A DNA stretch of 64,000 nt from Burkholderia sp. FERM BP-3421 (GCF_028657905.1 NZ_CP117782.1:3162001-3226000); one strand, 5' to 3'. Shown: positions 19,245 through 31,373, numbered from the stretch's first letter. Notes: generated by a model from the letters alone, not told the origin. Numbers and translations: made by a program.

Positions 19245-20369
19245 TCAACGCGCCGGCAAGGGCAGGCACATGGCGAGCCAGGCGGGCGTCGTGGGGGACA
19301 ACTGCTGCGCGACGCTCAGGTAGCGGCCGTCGAGCCGCGCAGCGAGGTAAAACAGTTCGGTGGCGTTCTTCGGATCCCATTGGCCCGAGTAGCCGGGCAG
19401 GCCCGCTTCACGGCGCTTCGCGTCGAACGGCACAGGCGAATTGACGAATTCCTCGTGGGTCTTCTCGCCGCGCGCGTACGGTTCGAGCCAGTTCAGCGCG
19501 GTCGCGAGGGACGCCCCGCCGGCCGCGCGCTCGCGCAGCCAGTTGCGGTTGAAGCGGCGCGCCGCGAGCGCGGCCGTCACGAGCGGCTGCAGGTCGTAGA
19601 CCGCGTAGTGCAGCGCGTCGCGCTCCTCGAAGTCGAAGGTCGTGCCGTCCGGCTTCAGGTTGTCGGCGAGATGCTCGGCGAACAGCCGCTGCGCGGCGTT
19701 CATCATGCGCCGGTCGCCGAGCGTGAACGCCGACAGCGCGATCAGCTTGATCCGGTGGCTCTGCCAGTTGTTGCGCCAGGTGCCCGCGAGCGGGCGCTTC
19801 TGCGCATCGACCTGCTGCACATAGCCGTTGCCGAGCTTCGCGATGAACGCCGCGGTCGCGTTGCGGGTCTTCACCGGCAGCACGCTCGCGGTCATGTCGT
19901 AGGCGAGGATCAGGCTCTCGAAACGGGTCTCGTCGATCGGGTTGAAGCTCGGCTGGTAGGTTTTCACCCACGCCGACAGGAAGCGGTCGACGAGCGCCAG
20001 GTAGCGGCTCTGGTTCGTCACGCGCCACGCGAGCGCCGCGTTGCGCATCAGTTCGAGGTCCTTCAGCGCCTCTTCGCTCTGGTCGTGGATGCCTTCGCCC
20101 GGCAGCGTGCCCTCGGTGTGCACGCGCGGCAGCGCCTTCGGCAGGTCGCCCAGGCGCGCGTCGACGCCGCGGATCAGCGCCTGCACCCCGGGCTCCGCCG
20201 AGGTCGTCTCGTTGCTTTGCAGCGCGGGCGCGGCACAGAAATTCATCGCGGCGCGCGCGGGGCCGGCGGCCGCGAACGCGACGCACGCGCACAGGGCCCG
20301 GGCCAGCGCCCGGGCGCCCGCCCGTCGCGGCAGCGCCCATGCGTTGCCCGGAAATCTCATACGCACCAT
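19245..20369 (-). CDS. secreted alginate-lyase-family protein
   Basis: 374 residues with a cleavable signal peptide (basic start, hydrophobic 'LARALCACVAFAAAGPARA', cleavage near residue 38). The mature part is an alpha-barrel of the alginate lyase (PL5-like) family, with 'TWRNNWQSHRIKLIALSAF' recalling the catalytic NNH.-Y region of AlgL and 'FDFEERDALHYAVYDLQPLV' further on. Substrates of this family include poly-mannuronate, but many members are uncharacterised and act on other uronides. The first of two nearby Met codons (20369) was chosen because AAGGAG lies 6 nt upstream. It sits between the gcvP terminator and sdaA, with which it may be co-transcribed; the metabolic link is unclear. 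Confidence 0.82.
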   Translation of the reverse strand: MVRMRFPGNAWALPRRAGARALARALCACVAFAAAGPARAAMNFCAAPALQSNETTSAEPGVQALIRGVDARLGDLPKALPRVHTEGTLPGEGIHDQSEEALKDLELMRNAALAWRVTNQSRYLALVDRFLSAWVKTYQPSFNPIDETRFESLILAYDMTASVLPVKTRNATAAFIAKLGNGYVQQVDAQKRPLAGTWRNNWQSHRIKLIALSAFTLGDRRMMNAAQRLFAEHLADNLKPDGTTFDFEERDALHYAVYDLQPLVTAALAARRFNRNWLRERAAGGASLATALNWLEPYARGEKTHEEFVNSPVPFDAKRREAGLPGYSGQWDPKNATELFYLAARLDGRYLSVAQQLSPTTPAWLAMCLPLPAR

Positions 20370-20432
20370 GCGGAACTCCTTCGTTGGCTGGATCGCGGTG
20401 TGAGATGTTAGCCGGACTTGCGCGCGAACGCG

Positions 20433-20464
20433 AAAACCGCACGCCACCCGGGGGGGGCGTGCGG
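20433..20464 (-). terminator. intrinsic terminator after gcvP
   Basis: Read leftwards: CCGCACGCC (20464-20456), a C-rich loop, GGCGTGCGG (20445-20437), then TTTT. It is a 9-bp GC stem 34 bp past the gcvP stop and separates the gcv operon from the alginate-lyase/sdaA genes. Confidence 0.75.
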
Positions 20465-20497
20465 TGTGTCAGCGCGGTGCGGGGCGCAAACGGGACG

Positions 20498-23428
<2,931 letters not shown>

Positions 23429-23442
23429 GGCGATCCTGTGTC

Positions 23443-23510
23443 GACCAGGGCGACGGGCCCTGGTCTCTCGCGGCGCCTGCCCCTGGCTGGGCGCGGGGCG
23501 GGCGCCGCGA
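23443..23510 (-). promoter_or_regulatory. two strong hairpins between gcvH and gcvP
   Basis: First met by the transcript: TCGCGGCGCC (23510-23501) pairs with GGCGCCGCGA (23477-23468), extended inside by GCCCC/GGGGC. Then GACCAGGGC (23465-23457) pairs with GCCCTGGTC (23451-23443) over a 5-nt loop. Neither has a T-run, so they are not classical terminators. They could slow decay of the gcvTH message or lower gcvP expression. Confidence 0.6.
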
Positions 23511-23524
23511 CGTGGGTGGGAGGG

Positions 23525-23905
23525 TTAGTCGACCAGCTTCTTGTAGGCTGCCGCGTCGAGCAGGCCGTTCGTGTTGGCGTCGGCCGCCAGCTTGATCTTG
23601 AACAGCCAGACGTCGTACGGATCGCTGTTGACTTCCTCGGGGGTGTCGGTGGCGTCCGCGTTGATCGCGACCACCTCGCCCGAGACCGGCGAGTAGATGT
23701 CCGAGGCGGCTTTCACCGATTCGACGACGCCGATCGCGTCGCCCGCCTTCACGTGCTTGCCGACGGGCGGCAGTTCGAGGAAGACGATGTCGCCGAGCGT
23801 GTTCTGCGCGTGATCGGTGATGCCGATCGTCAGCGTGCCGTCAGCTTCGGTACGGATCCACTCGTGTTCGTCGGTGTACTTCAGGTCGGCCGGGACGTTG
23901 CTCAT
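23525..23905 (-). CDS. gcvH: glycine cleavage system H protein
   Basis: 126 residues, standard length. It is the lipoyl carrier that shuttles the aminomethyl group from GcvP to GcvT. The lipoylated lysine is K65 in 'GVVESVKAASDIYSPVSGEV'. The ATG at 23905 follows a purine-rich AGGAG sequence. Middle gene of the gcvTHP operon, 64 bp after gcvT. Confidence 0.98.
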   Translation of the reverse strand: MSNVPADLKYTDEHEWIRTEADGTLTIGITDHAQNTLGDIVFLELPPVGKHVKAGDAIGVVESVKAASDIYSPVSGEVVAINADATDTPEEVNSDPYDVWLFKIKLAADANTNGLLDAAAYKKLVD

Positions 23906-23969
23906 GGAATGCTCCTGGTGTTGATTCGTTGAATGTTCTTGATTAGGGTCGGGCGCCGCGGACGGCCGC

Positions 23970-25088
23970 TCACGCGGCGAGCACCTTGCCGTTGCGCACG
24001 AACGGCAGTTTTACCACGCGCGCGGGAAGCTGTTTGTCGCGAATCAGGACGTGCACGGTGTCGCCGATCGCGACGCCGGCGGGCACTCGCGCGAAGGCGA
24101 TCGATTCCTGCATCGACGGGGAGAAGGTGCCGCTCGTGATCTCGCCGTCGCCGTGCGCGGTGACGACCTTCTGGTGGGCGCGCAGCACGCCGCCCGCCTT
24201 GCCGTTCTCCTTTTGCAGGATCAGGCCGACGAACGCGGCGCGCGTGCCGTCGGCTTCGAGCGCGGCGCGGCCGACGAAGGCGCGCGGCGCGGCGAGGTCG
24301 ACCGTCCAGGCGAGGCCGGCGTCGAGCGGCGACACGGTGTCGTCCATGTCCTGCCCGTACAGGTTCATGCCGGCTTCGAGGCGCAGCGTGTCGCGCGCGC
24401 CGAGGCCGCAGGGGCGCACGCCGTTTGCGTTCAGCGCGGCCCACAGCGCGTCGACGTGGGCGGCGGGCACGATGATCTCGAAGCCGTCTTCGCCGGTGTA
24501 GCCGGTGCGCGCGATGGTCAGTTCGCCGAACGGCGTTTCCGCCACGCGGGCGGCGTTGAACGGCTTCAGCTCGCTCGTCGCGCTGCGCGCGGCGGGCACG
24601 GTGTCCCAGGCTTTCGCGCGGGCGTTCGGGCCCTGCACCGCGACGATCGACAGGTCGCGGCGCGGCGTGATCACGAGGCCGTAGCCGCCTTCGGCGTTGA
24701 GTTGGCCGAACCAGGCGAGATCCTTGTCCGCCGTGCCGGCGTTGACGACCACGCGGAAGAAGTCTTCGGTGAAGTAATAGACGATCAGGTCGTCGATCAC
24801 GCCGCCCTGCGGGTTGAGCAGGCACGAGTAGAGCGCCTTGCCGGGCGTCTGGAGCTTCGCGACGTTGTTCGCGAGCGCGTGCTCGAAGAAGGCGCGCACG
24901 CGCGCGCCGGTGAAGTCGACCACGCACATGTGCGACACGTCGAACATGCCGGCGTCGGTGCGGACGGCCTGATGCTCGTCGATCTGCGAACCGTAGTTGA
25001 CGGGCATGTCCCAGCCGCCGAAGTCGACCATGCGGGCGTTGAGCGCAGCATGCGCGGCGTGGAGCGGGGTGTGTTTGAGTACGGTCAT
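23970..25088 (-). CDS. gcvT: aminomethyltransferase, glycine cleavage T protein
   Basis: 372 residues. It transfers the methylene group from aminomethyl-GcvH to tetrahydrofolate and releases ammonia. Typical segments are 'HTPLHAAHAALNARMVDFGGWDMPV' near the N-terminus (shown here in part), 'FDVSHMCVVDFTG', and 'CGLGARDTLRLEAGMNLYG'. An in-frame extension to 25223 runs through the riboswitch and is not coding; the start at 25088 matches the family and follows GAGG. First gene after the tandem glycine riboswitch. Confidence 0.97.
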   Translation of the reverse strand: MTVLKHTPLHAAHAALNARMVDFGGWDMPVNYGSQIDEHQAVRTDAGMFDVSHMCVVDFTGARVRAFFEHALANNVAKLQTPGKALYSCLLNPQGGVIDDLIVYYFTEDFFRVVVNAGTADKDLAWFGQLNAEGGYGLVITPRRDLSIVAVQGPNARAKAWDTVPAARSATSELKPFNAARVAETPFGELTIARTGYTGEDGFEIIVPAAHVDALWAALNANGVRPCGLGARDTLRLEAGMNLYGQDMDDTVSPLDAGLAWTVDLAAPRAFVGRAALEADGTRAAFVGLILQKENGKAGGVLRAHQKVVTAHGDGEITSGTFSPSMQESIAFARVPAGVAIGDTVHVLIRDKQLPARVVKLPFVRNGKVLAA

Positions 25089-25189
25089 CGAGGCCTCGGG
25101 CAGTGCGCCGGCGCGGGCGCAGGAACAAAACGGCGATGCGACGAAACGCGGCGGCCGACGTGGCTGCGCGATGCGTTGCATGCCCCTCT

Positions 25190-25300
25190 GTCCTCGATAC
25201 CTGAGAGATTGCGCCGCGGCCATGAGCCGGCGGGCGCGCGCCCCTTCGGTGGGCAGCTTGCCGGGCGTTCAGCCGGCTACTGCCGCTCTCCAGAGTGCGA
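25190..25300 (-). ncRNA. glycine riboswitch, second (3') aptamer
   Basis: Read leftwards it has the conserved parts of a glycine aptamer: GGAGAG near 25289, the core CCGAAGGGGC at 25251-25240, and CTCTCAGGT at 25209-25201. It ends about 100 nt before gcvT. With the first aptamer it makes the usual tandem ON-switch for glycine catabolism. Confidence 0.93.
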
Positions 25301-25339
25301 AAAACAGCGCTCGATCGAACTGCGGCCAAGCGGGTTTTT

Positions 25340-25435
25340 CGACGCGGTCGGTCCTTTTGCCTGAGAGTTTGCGGGTATGCCCCTTCGGCGGCGCGACCGG
25401 CCTGGAAACGGCGGTCACGCGCTCTCCCGACGCGT
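25340..25435 (-). ncRNA. glycine riboswitch, first (5') aptamer
   Basis: Read leftwards: GGGAGAGCGCG (25428-25418), core GCCGAAGGGGCA (25391-25378), then CTCTCAGGCAAAAGGACCG (25367-25349). These are the family's most conserved positions. The linker to the second aptamer is about 40-50 nt and includes an A/U-rich part that may allow a kink-turn with the 5' leader. Confidence 0.93.
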
Positions 25436-25552
25436 GCGGGCGAATGTACGCGAGGCCGTCGGGCTTGTCAATTTGACCAAATGGGTGTCGTTTGGCGACA
25501 AGCGACGGTGCGCCGGCGCGGGCGCCCGTCGGCCCGCGGGGCCGTATGGGAC

Positions 25553-25912
25553 TTACTCGCCGATCGCGCGCGCGGCCGTGTCGAGTTCCTGGTTCAGCAC
25601 GCGCTGCTCGTCGCCGGACAGACCGCCGCCATGCTGGGCCGACATGTCGTTCGATTCCTGGCGGATCACGTCGAGCCGGCGGTGCAGCGCGCCGCCCTGG
25701 GGCGGCGGATAGTAGCCCGCGTTCACGCGCGCGTCGATGCGGCGGCTGAGGTTGTCGATGCGGCCTTGAATCTGCTGCATGCGCTCATAGGCGGCCGCTT
25801 GCGGATTCGGACGCGGCGGCGGCGGCGGGCGGTGCGGGCGGGGCGCGACCACGCACGCCGCGAGCGAGGAAGCGAGCGCGAGGCACGCCGCCGCACGAAT
25901 CAACCGTTGCAT
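25553..25912 (-). CDS. small proline-rich lipoprotein of unknown function
   Basis: 119 residues. The N-terminus is a type-II signal peptide with lipobox 'LAAC' (Cys about residue 20), followed by a proline-rich tether 'RPHRPPPPPRPNPQ' and a helical domain ('YERMQQIQGRIDNLSRRIDA', 'LHRRLDVIRQESNDMSAQ'). It resembles short Burkholderia lipoproteins of unknown role. The mature protein is probably anchored to the outer membrane, with a helical hairpin. The start at 25912 sits a few bases after AGGAG. Not recognised beyond this. Confidence 0.8.
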   Translation of the reverse strand: MQRLIRAAACLALASSLAACVVAPRPHRPPPPPRPNPQAAAYERMQQIQGRIDNLSRRIDARVNAGYYPPPQGGALHRRLDVIRQESNDMSAQHGGGLSGDEQRVLNQELDTAARAIGE

Positions 25913-26073
25913 TGCATTCTCCTGTTTGTCGGTGCCGGATGGGCAGTGGAAGAACGCGCCAGCGGCGCGCGCCGATGACCGGCGCGCTGCAAATGTTTGT
26001 AACGAGGGCCGCATGGCTGACGAATCGTCAGGTTCGCGGCCGCGGGCCTTTCGGCGGGCTTTCCGGCGGGCTT

Positions 26074-27126
26074 TCAGGACGCCGCGCGCATGAACGGCAG
26101 GCGTCGCCCCTCGCGTTCGCTGCGCTCGGCCAGCTCGATGATCGTCAGCACGTCGACCGCGTCCTGCGGCGTGACCGGGAACGGCGCGCCGTCCTGGATC
26201 GACGCGGCGAGCGCGCGGTAGAACTCCGCGTACTGGCCGTCGAGCGTCGGCACCGGGCGCTCGGTCTCGATCTCGCCCGCGAGCCCGCGCAGCACGCCGG
26301 GCGGATTGCCGCCGCCGAACTCGACGTCGCCGGGCGTGAGGCCCGCCTTCAATTGATCCTCCTGGGTGTCGAGGCCGTACTTCTGGTAGCCGCCGCGCGT
26401 GCCGAGCACGGTGAAGCGGGCCGGCTCGATCGCGGCGAGCGCGCTGGCGTGCAACACCACGTCCTTGTCGGGATAGCCGAGCTGCAGGTGCGCGAAGTCG
26501 GGCGCGCTGCCCTGGTCGCGGCGGGTCTTCACGGTCGCCGAGACGGTCTCGGGCGGGCCGAACAGCGCGAGCGCCTGGTCGATCAGGTGCGGGCCGAGGT
26601 CGAACAGCAGGCCGCCGCCGCGCTGGACGTCCTCGCGCCAGCGCTGGCGCACCTGCGGGCGGAACCGGTCGAAGTGCGACTCGAAGTAGGTGATGCGGCC
26701 CAGTTCGCCGCTGTCGACGAGTGCGCGCACGGTCAGGAAGTCGCCGTCCCAGCGGCGGTTGTGGAACGGCGCGAACACCACGCCGCGCTCGGCGGCGAGC
26801 CGCGCGAGCATGACCGCGTCGGCCGCGCTCAGCGTGACCGGCTTGTCGACCACCACATGACGGCCGGCCTCGAGCGCGCGCCTGGCCAGCGCGAAGTGCG
26901 TGTCGTTCGGGGTGGCGATCACGATGCAATCGATCCCGGAGTGCGCGAGGAGCGCATCGAGGTCGGGCACGACGGCGGCTTCGGGATACGCGGCCTGCGC
27001 GGCCGCGGGCTGGCTGGTGGCGATCGCGGCGAGCAGCGCGCGGCCGCACTGCGCGATCACCGGCGCGTGGAACGTCGCGCCGGCGAAACCGAAACCGACG
27101 AGACCAATCTTCAGCAATGACGACAT
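26074..27126 (-). CDS. Gfo/Idh/MocA-family oxidoreductase
   Basis: 350 residues. The N-terminal Rossmann fold has 'IGLVGFGFAGATFHAPVI' (GxGxxG-type NAD(P) site). The conserved lysine is in 'HVVVDKPVTLSAADAVMLA' (the EKP-like motif), and the C-terminal alpha/beta domain carries 'FDLGPHLIDQALALFG', with the catalytic DxGxH-type His. It is close to the YdgJ/YhhX-type subgroup. It probably oxidises or reduces a sugar, polyol or aldehyde with NAD(P)H; the substrate is unknown. The start at 27126 fits the fold. It stands alone with a 190-bp gap to the next gene. Confidence 0.92.
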   Translation of the reverse strand: MSSLLKIGLVGFGFAGATFHAPVIAQCGRALLAAIATSQPAAAQAAYPEAAVVPDLDALLAHSGIDCIVIATPNDTHFALARRALEAGRHVVVDKPVTLSAADAVMLARLAAERGVVFAPFHNRRWDGDFLTVRALVDSGELGRITYFESHFDRFRPQVRQRWREDVQRGGGLLFDLGPHLIDQALALFGPPETVSATVKTRRDQGSAPDFAHLQLGYPDKDVVLHASALAAIEPARFTVLGTRGGYQKYGLDTQEDQLKAGLTPGDVEFGGGNPPGVLRGLAGEIETERPVPTLDGQYAEFYRALAASIQDGAPFPVTPQDAVDVLTIIELAERSEREGRRLPFMRAAS

Positions 27127-27317
27127 GGGCAAATCCTGTCTGCGAGCGAAACGGGGAAGGCGGCTGGCGCGGCGCGTGGCGGCCCGCGACGAGGGGCTAT
27201 TGTGGCATGGCGCGACGCGCGCCGGAGGGCGCATCGGCCGGACGGACAGGGGCGACGCGCGCGTCGGTTCGGGCCGTGCGCGAAGCGGCGCGCAGGCCGG
27301 CCCGCGGTTCGGTACGT

Positions 27318-28052
27318 TCAGTACGCGGGCGTGGGCGTGGGCGTCGCGCGGCTCAGCCGGCGCGTGACGGCGGCCGCCGCCTGCCGGCCCCAGGTCGCGC
27401 AGGCGGACGCTCCCGGATGGAAGTCGTCGGACGCCATCAGGCCCGGTTCGAGCGGGAAGCCGAACGGGACGTGCTCGCAGCCGGCCTGACCCGCCGCCCA
27501 GGCGGCGAGCGCCGCGTCGAGCCGTTGCGCGCGCAGGCCCAGATACCAGCGCAGCGGCTGGGGCAGCGCGGGGAAGCGGCCCATCGGCGGCACCGCGGAC
27601 AGGAACACGTGCGCCACCTCGAAGCGCGTCTGCAGCAGCTGCACGAGCGCGGCCTGCCGGTGCAGCCAGCGCGCGGGCGCGACGCCGTCGGTGACGTCGT
27701 TGACGCCGAGCGAGGTCACCGCGACGTCGAAGGGGGTGGGCGGCTCGGCGGCGAGCCAGTCGAGCAGGTCCCGGGTGGTGGCGCCGGTGCGTGCGAGCAG
27801 CTTCCAGGCGACGCGGTGCGACGGCGCGAGCGCGTCGACCAGCTGGCCGGCGAAGGCCTGCCGCTGCGTCGTCACACCGACGCCGGCCGCGGCGGAATCG
27901 CCGAGCACGAGCACGCGCAGCGGCGGCCCGTCGCCGGCGACCCCTTCTCGCGGGCCGGCGGCTTCCGCGAGGCGCGGCGTGACGCGGCGGACATGGCGGC
28001 CCTGGGCGAGCAGCAGGGGGCCGAGCGCGACGGTGGCGAACTGGTAGCCCAT
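27318..28052 (-). CDS. SGNH/GDSL-family hydrolase
   Basis: 244 residues. All catalytic blocks are visible: block I 'VLVLGDSAAAGVG' (nucleophile Ser), block III 'TSLGVNDVT' (G-x-N-D), and block V 'DDFHPG' (Asp-x-x-His). This is an esterase/lipase-like hydrolase of the TesA-like or lysophospholipase group. The N-terminus 'MGYQFATVALGPLLLAQG' is hydrophobic and may be a membrane anchor or uncleaved signal; the C-terminus is Pro/Thr-rich. The start at 28052 has AAGGAAA upstream and avoids an Arg/Pro-rich spurious extension. Confidence 0.85.
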   Translation of the reverse strand: MGYQFATVALGPLLLAQGRHVRRVTPRLAEAAGPREGVAGDGPPLRVLVLGDSAAAGVGVTTQRQAFAGQLVDALAPSHRVAWKLLARTGATTRDLLDWLAAEPPTPFDVAVTSLGVNDVTDGVAPARWLHRQAALVQLLQTRFEVAHVFLSAVPPMGRFPALPQPLRWYLGLRAQRLDAALAAWAAGQAGCEHVPFGFPLEPGLMASDDFHPGASACATWGRQAAAAVTRRLSRATPTPTPAY

Positions 28053-28302
28053 TCGGCGTGGTTTCCTTGAGCGGTCGATCGGGTGCGACGGGGAGCGGGG
28101 CGCCGCCCGCCGCATGACGAGCGCATGCTAACAAACCGGCGCGCGCGCCGGGCCGGCGGCGTGGCGGCGCCGCCCGGCCTTGCGCCGCGGCGTGCGCGGG
28201 AAGCCGGCCCGCCGCCGTGTTAACATGCCGGTCCCGCGCGCCGATTCGCCGCGGCATCCCTTCGGCTTCTCCGCCGAGTCAACCGCAACACCATCCGCCA
28301 TC

Positions 28303-30390
28303 ATGTCCGCAGGTCTCAATCCCGCCCAGAACGAAGCGGTGCGCTATCTCGACGGTCCCTGTCTCGTGCTCGCCGGCGCGGGCAGCGGCAAGACGCGCGT
28401 CATCACGCAGAAGATCGCGCACCTGATCGAGGCCAAGGGCTTCGAGCCGCGCCACATCGCCGCCGTCACGTTCACGAACAAGGCCGCGGCCGAAATGCGC
28501 GAGCGCGTCTCGAAGCTGCTCGAGGGCAAGACGCTCACCACGCCGGGCAAGGAAGGCCGCAAGGTGCCGGTCAACCAGCTGACCGTGTGCACGTTCCACT
28601 CGCTCGGCGTGCAGATCCTGCGCCAGGAGGCGGAGCACGTAGGGCTCAAGCCGCAGTTCTCGATCATGGATTCGGACGACTGCTTCGGCATGATCCAGGA
28701 GCAACTCGGCACGACCGACAAGGGCCTGATCCGCAAGATCCAGAGCATCATCTCGCTGTGGAAGAACGGGCTCGTGATGCCGGACGAGGCGATGACGCTC
28801 GCCGCGAACGAGGACGAGCATCAGGCGGCGCTCGTGTATCGCAACTACGTGGCGACGCTGCATGCGTACCAGGCGGTCGACTTCGACGACCTGATCCGGC
28901 TGCCGGCCGAGCTGTTCGCGCGCAACGAACAGGTGCGAGACCGCTGGCAGAACAAGCTGCGCTACCTGCTGATCGACGAATACCAGGACACCAACGCCTG
29001 CCAGTACGAGCTGCTGAAGCAGCTGGCCGGCCCGCGCGCGGCGTTCACGGCGGTCGGCGACGACGACCAGGCGATCTACGGCTGGCGCGGCGCGACGCTC
29101 GAGAACCTGGCCCAGCTCGGCAAGGATTTCCCGAAGCTGCACGTGATCAAGCTCGAACAGAACTACCGTTCGACGGTGCGGATCCTGACCGCCGCGAACA
29201 ACGTGATCGCGAACAACCCGAAGCTGTTCGAGAAGAAGCTGTGGTCCGAGCACGGCATGGGCGATTCGATCACCGTCACGCCGTGCAACGACGAGGAGCA
29301 CGAGGCCGAATCGGTGGTGTTCCGGCTGTCCGCGCACAAGTTCGAGCGCCGCACGCAGTTCCGCGACTACGCGATCCTGTATCGCGGCAATTTCCAGGCG
29401 CGCATCTTCGAGCAGGTGCTGCGGCGCGAGCGGATCCCGTACGTGCTGTCGGGCGGCCAGTCGTTCTTCGACAAGGCCGAGATCAAGGATCTGTGCGCCT
29501 ACCTACGCCTGATCGCGAACGCCGACGACGATCCCGCGTTCATCCGCGCGGTCACGACGCCGCGCCGCGGCATCGGCAACACCACGCTCGAGGCGCTCGG
29601 CGCGTTCGCGGGGCAGGCCAAGGTGTCGCTGTTCGAGGCGGTGTACATGGGCGGCATCGAGGCGCGGCTGTCGGCGCGCCAGATCGAGCCGCTGCGGATG
29701 TTCTGCGATTTCATCCAGCGGCTCACCGAGCGCGCGGACAAGGACCCGGCCACCGTCGTGCTTGACGACATGATGGAGGCGATCCACTACGAGGCCTACC
29801 TGTACGACGCGTACGACGAGCGTCAGGCGCAGAGCAAGTGGCAGAACGTGCTGGAATTCCTCGAATGGCTGAAGCGCAAGGGCACCAAGCCCGAGGCCGC
29901 GGAGGCCGTCGACGGCGAGGCGACCGGCTTCGACAACGCCGACGGGCTGGCCGACACCGGCAAGAACCTGCTCGGCCTGATCCAGACCGTCGCGCTGATG
30001 TCGATGCTCGAAGGCAAGGAAGAGGATCCGGACGCGGTGCGCCTGTCGACCGTGCATGCGTCGAAGGGGCTCGAATATCCGCACGTGTTCCTGGTCGGCG
30101 TGGAGGAAGGCATCATGCCGCACCGCGGCGGCGCCGACGACGGGCCGGTCGACGACGAGCGGATCGAGGAGGAGCGCCGCCTGATGTACGTGGCGATCAC
30201 GCGCGCGCAGCGCAGCCTGCACCTGAACTGGTGCAAGAAGCGCAAGCGGGCGCGCGAGACCGTGGTGTGCGAGGTGTCGCGCTTCGTGTCGGAGATGGGG
30301 CTCGACGAGGCGCCGCCGCCGACGGCCGAGGAAGCGCCGATGTCGCCGAAGGACCGGCTGGCGAGCCTGAAGGCGCTGCTGCAGAAATAG
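28303..30390 (+). CDS. rep: ATP-dependent DNA helicase Rep (UvrD/PcrA superfamily 1)
   Basis: 695 residues, the usual Rep length. It is a 3'-5' helicase that helps replication forks pass obstacles. SF1 motifs are complete: I 'LAGAGSGKT', Ia 'TFTNKAAAEM', II 'LIDEYQDTN', III 'AVGDDDQAIYGWRGA', IV 'LEQNYRS', V 'STVHASKGLE', and VI 'VAITRAQRSLHL'. The start at 28303 precedes 'GLNPAQNEAVRYLDGP', the family N-terminus; upstream in-frame sequence is not conserved-looking. It is followed by a strong intrinsic terminator. Confidence 0.96.
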   Translation: MSAGLNPAQNEAVRYLDGPCLVLAGAGSGKTRVITQKIAHLIEAKGFEPRHIAAVTFTNKAAAEMRERVSKLLEGKTLTTPGKEGRKVPVNQLTVCTFHSLGVQILRQEAEHVGLKPQFSIMDSDDCFGMIQEQLGTTDKGLIRKIQSIISLWKNGLVMPDEAMTLAANEDEHQAALVYRNYVATLHAYQAVDFDDLIRLPAELFARNEQVRDRWQNKLRYLLIDEYQDTNACQYELLKQLAGPRAAFTAVGDDDQAIYGWRGATLENLAQLGKDFPKLHVIKLEQNYRSTVRILTAANNVIANNPKLFEKKLWSEHGMGDSITVTPCNDEEHEAESVVFRLSAHKFERRTQFRDYAILYRGNFQARIFEQVLRRERIPYVLSGGQSFFDKAEIKDLCAYLRLIANADDDPAFIRAVTTPRRGIGNTTLEALGAFAGQAKVSLFEAVYMGGIEARLSARQIEPLRMFCDFIQRLTERADKDPATVVLDDMMEAIHYEAYLYDAYDERQAQSKWQNVLEFLEWLKRKGTKPEAAEAVDGEATGFDNADGLADTGKNLLGLIQTVALMSMLEGKEEDPDAVRLSTVHASKGLEYPHVFLVGVEEGIMPHRGGADDGPVDDERIEEERRLMYVAITRAQRSLHLNWCKKRKRARETVVCEVSRFVSEMGLDEAPPPTAEEAPMSPKDRLASLKALLQK

Positions 30391-30413
30391 GCCGGCCTGC
30401 AGGCCGTGCCATG

Positions 30414-30452
30414 AAAAACCCCGCGCTGCGCGCTGCAGACGCGGGGTTTTTT
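30414..30452. terminator. bidirectional intrinsic terminator (rep / cytochrome c)
   Basis: AAAAACCCCGC (30414-30424) pairs with GCGGGGTTTTTT (30441-30452), with an internal GCGC stem. There are T-runs on both strands, so it ends both the rep transcript and the leftward cytochrome transcript. Confidence 0.92.
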
Positions 30453-30467
30453 ACGCGGGCGCGACGC

Positions 30468-31373
30468 TTACTTCACGGCCTTGACCATGTAGTCGACGGC
30501 GGCCTTCACGTCGGCGTCCGACGCGGTCGAGCCGCCCTTCGGCGGCATCGCGCCCTTGCCGTGCAGCGCGTAGTTGTAGACGGTGTCCATCGAATCCTTG
30601 AGGCGCGGCGCCCAGTCGTCCTTGTTGCCGAACTTCGGCGCGTTCAGCAGGCCGCTCGCGTGGCAGGACTGGCAGGTCGATTCGTAGAGCGCCTTGCCGG
30701 CCGACGCGTCGGCGCTGGCGAGAGCCGGGGCGGCGCCCGGCTTGGGGAGCGCGGCGATCGCGGCCATCGCCGCGGCGGCCTGGACATTGGCGGCGCCGGC
30801 GGCGTCCGGTACGCCCGAGGCGCCGGCGGGGGCGGCCGCGCCCGAGGCGGCCGCCGGGGCGGCGTTGGCGGACGGTTCGGCGGGATCGGCGAACTTCGCG
30901 CCGTCGTTGTTGGCCATGTAGACGACCGCGCGGGCGATCTCGAAGTCGCTGTAGTCGTCGGGGCTCGTGCCGCCGCGCGGCGGCATCGCGCCCTTGCCGG
31001 TCAGCGCGACGTGCAGCAGCGTGTCGTAGCCCTGCGCGATGCGCGGGGCCCAGTCGCCGGCGTTGCCGAACTTCGGCGCGCCGGCCGCGCCGGTGCCGTG
31101 ACAGGTCACGCAGACCGCCTTGTAGACTTCCTCGCCGGTCTTGTAGACGCGCGGCGCGTTGGCGTCCTTGATGTCGACCTGCGCGATCGGCGCGATGCGC
31201 TGCGCGACGGCCTCGTCGGTGAGCCCGTCGGTGCCCGCGCCGATGCGGAACGCGTGGTTGGCGTAGTTGGCGAGCAGGACGATGATCGCGATCGGGATCG
31301 CGAATGAGGCGACGACAACCGCGATGAGTTGCCCAGTGGTTTTGATCGGTGCTTCGTGGGGTGCTTCGCTCAT
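30468..31373 (-). CDS. membrane-anchored di-haem cytochrome c (c5-type)
   Basis: 301 residues. An N-terminal anchor helix ('LIAVVVASFAIPIAIIVLLA', about 14-36) is followed by two cytochrome c domains with haem sites 'CVTCHGTG' and 'CQSCHASG' and Met ligands in 'GAMPPRGG' and 'GAMPPKGG'. A 70-residue Ala/Pro-rich linker joins them. It is probably a periplasmic electron carrier between the respiratory chain and an oxidase. The start at 31373 has GGAGAC upstream. Confidence 0.92.
   Translation of the reverse strand: MSEAPHEAPIKTTGQLIAVVVASFAIPIAIIVLLANYANHAFRIGAGTDGLTDEAVAQRIAPIAQVDIKDANAPRVYKTGEEVYKAVCVTCHGTGAAGAPKFGNAGDWAPRIAQGYDTLLHVALTGKGAMPPRGGTSPDDYSDFEIARAVVYMANNDGAKFADPAEPSANAAPAAASGAAAPAGASGVPDAAGAANVQAAAAMAAIAALPKPGAAPALASADASAGKALYESTCQSCHASGLLNAPKFGNKDDWAPRLKDSMDTVYNYALHGKGAMPPKGGSTASDADVKAAVDYMVKAVK

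Noticed and set aside
25089..25223. N-terminal extension of gcvT
   Set aside because: It would be translated from the second glycine aptamer; family N-terminus and ribosome site support 25088.
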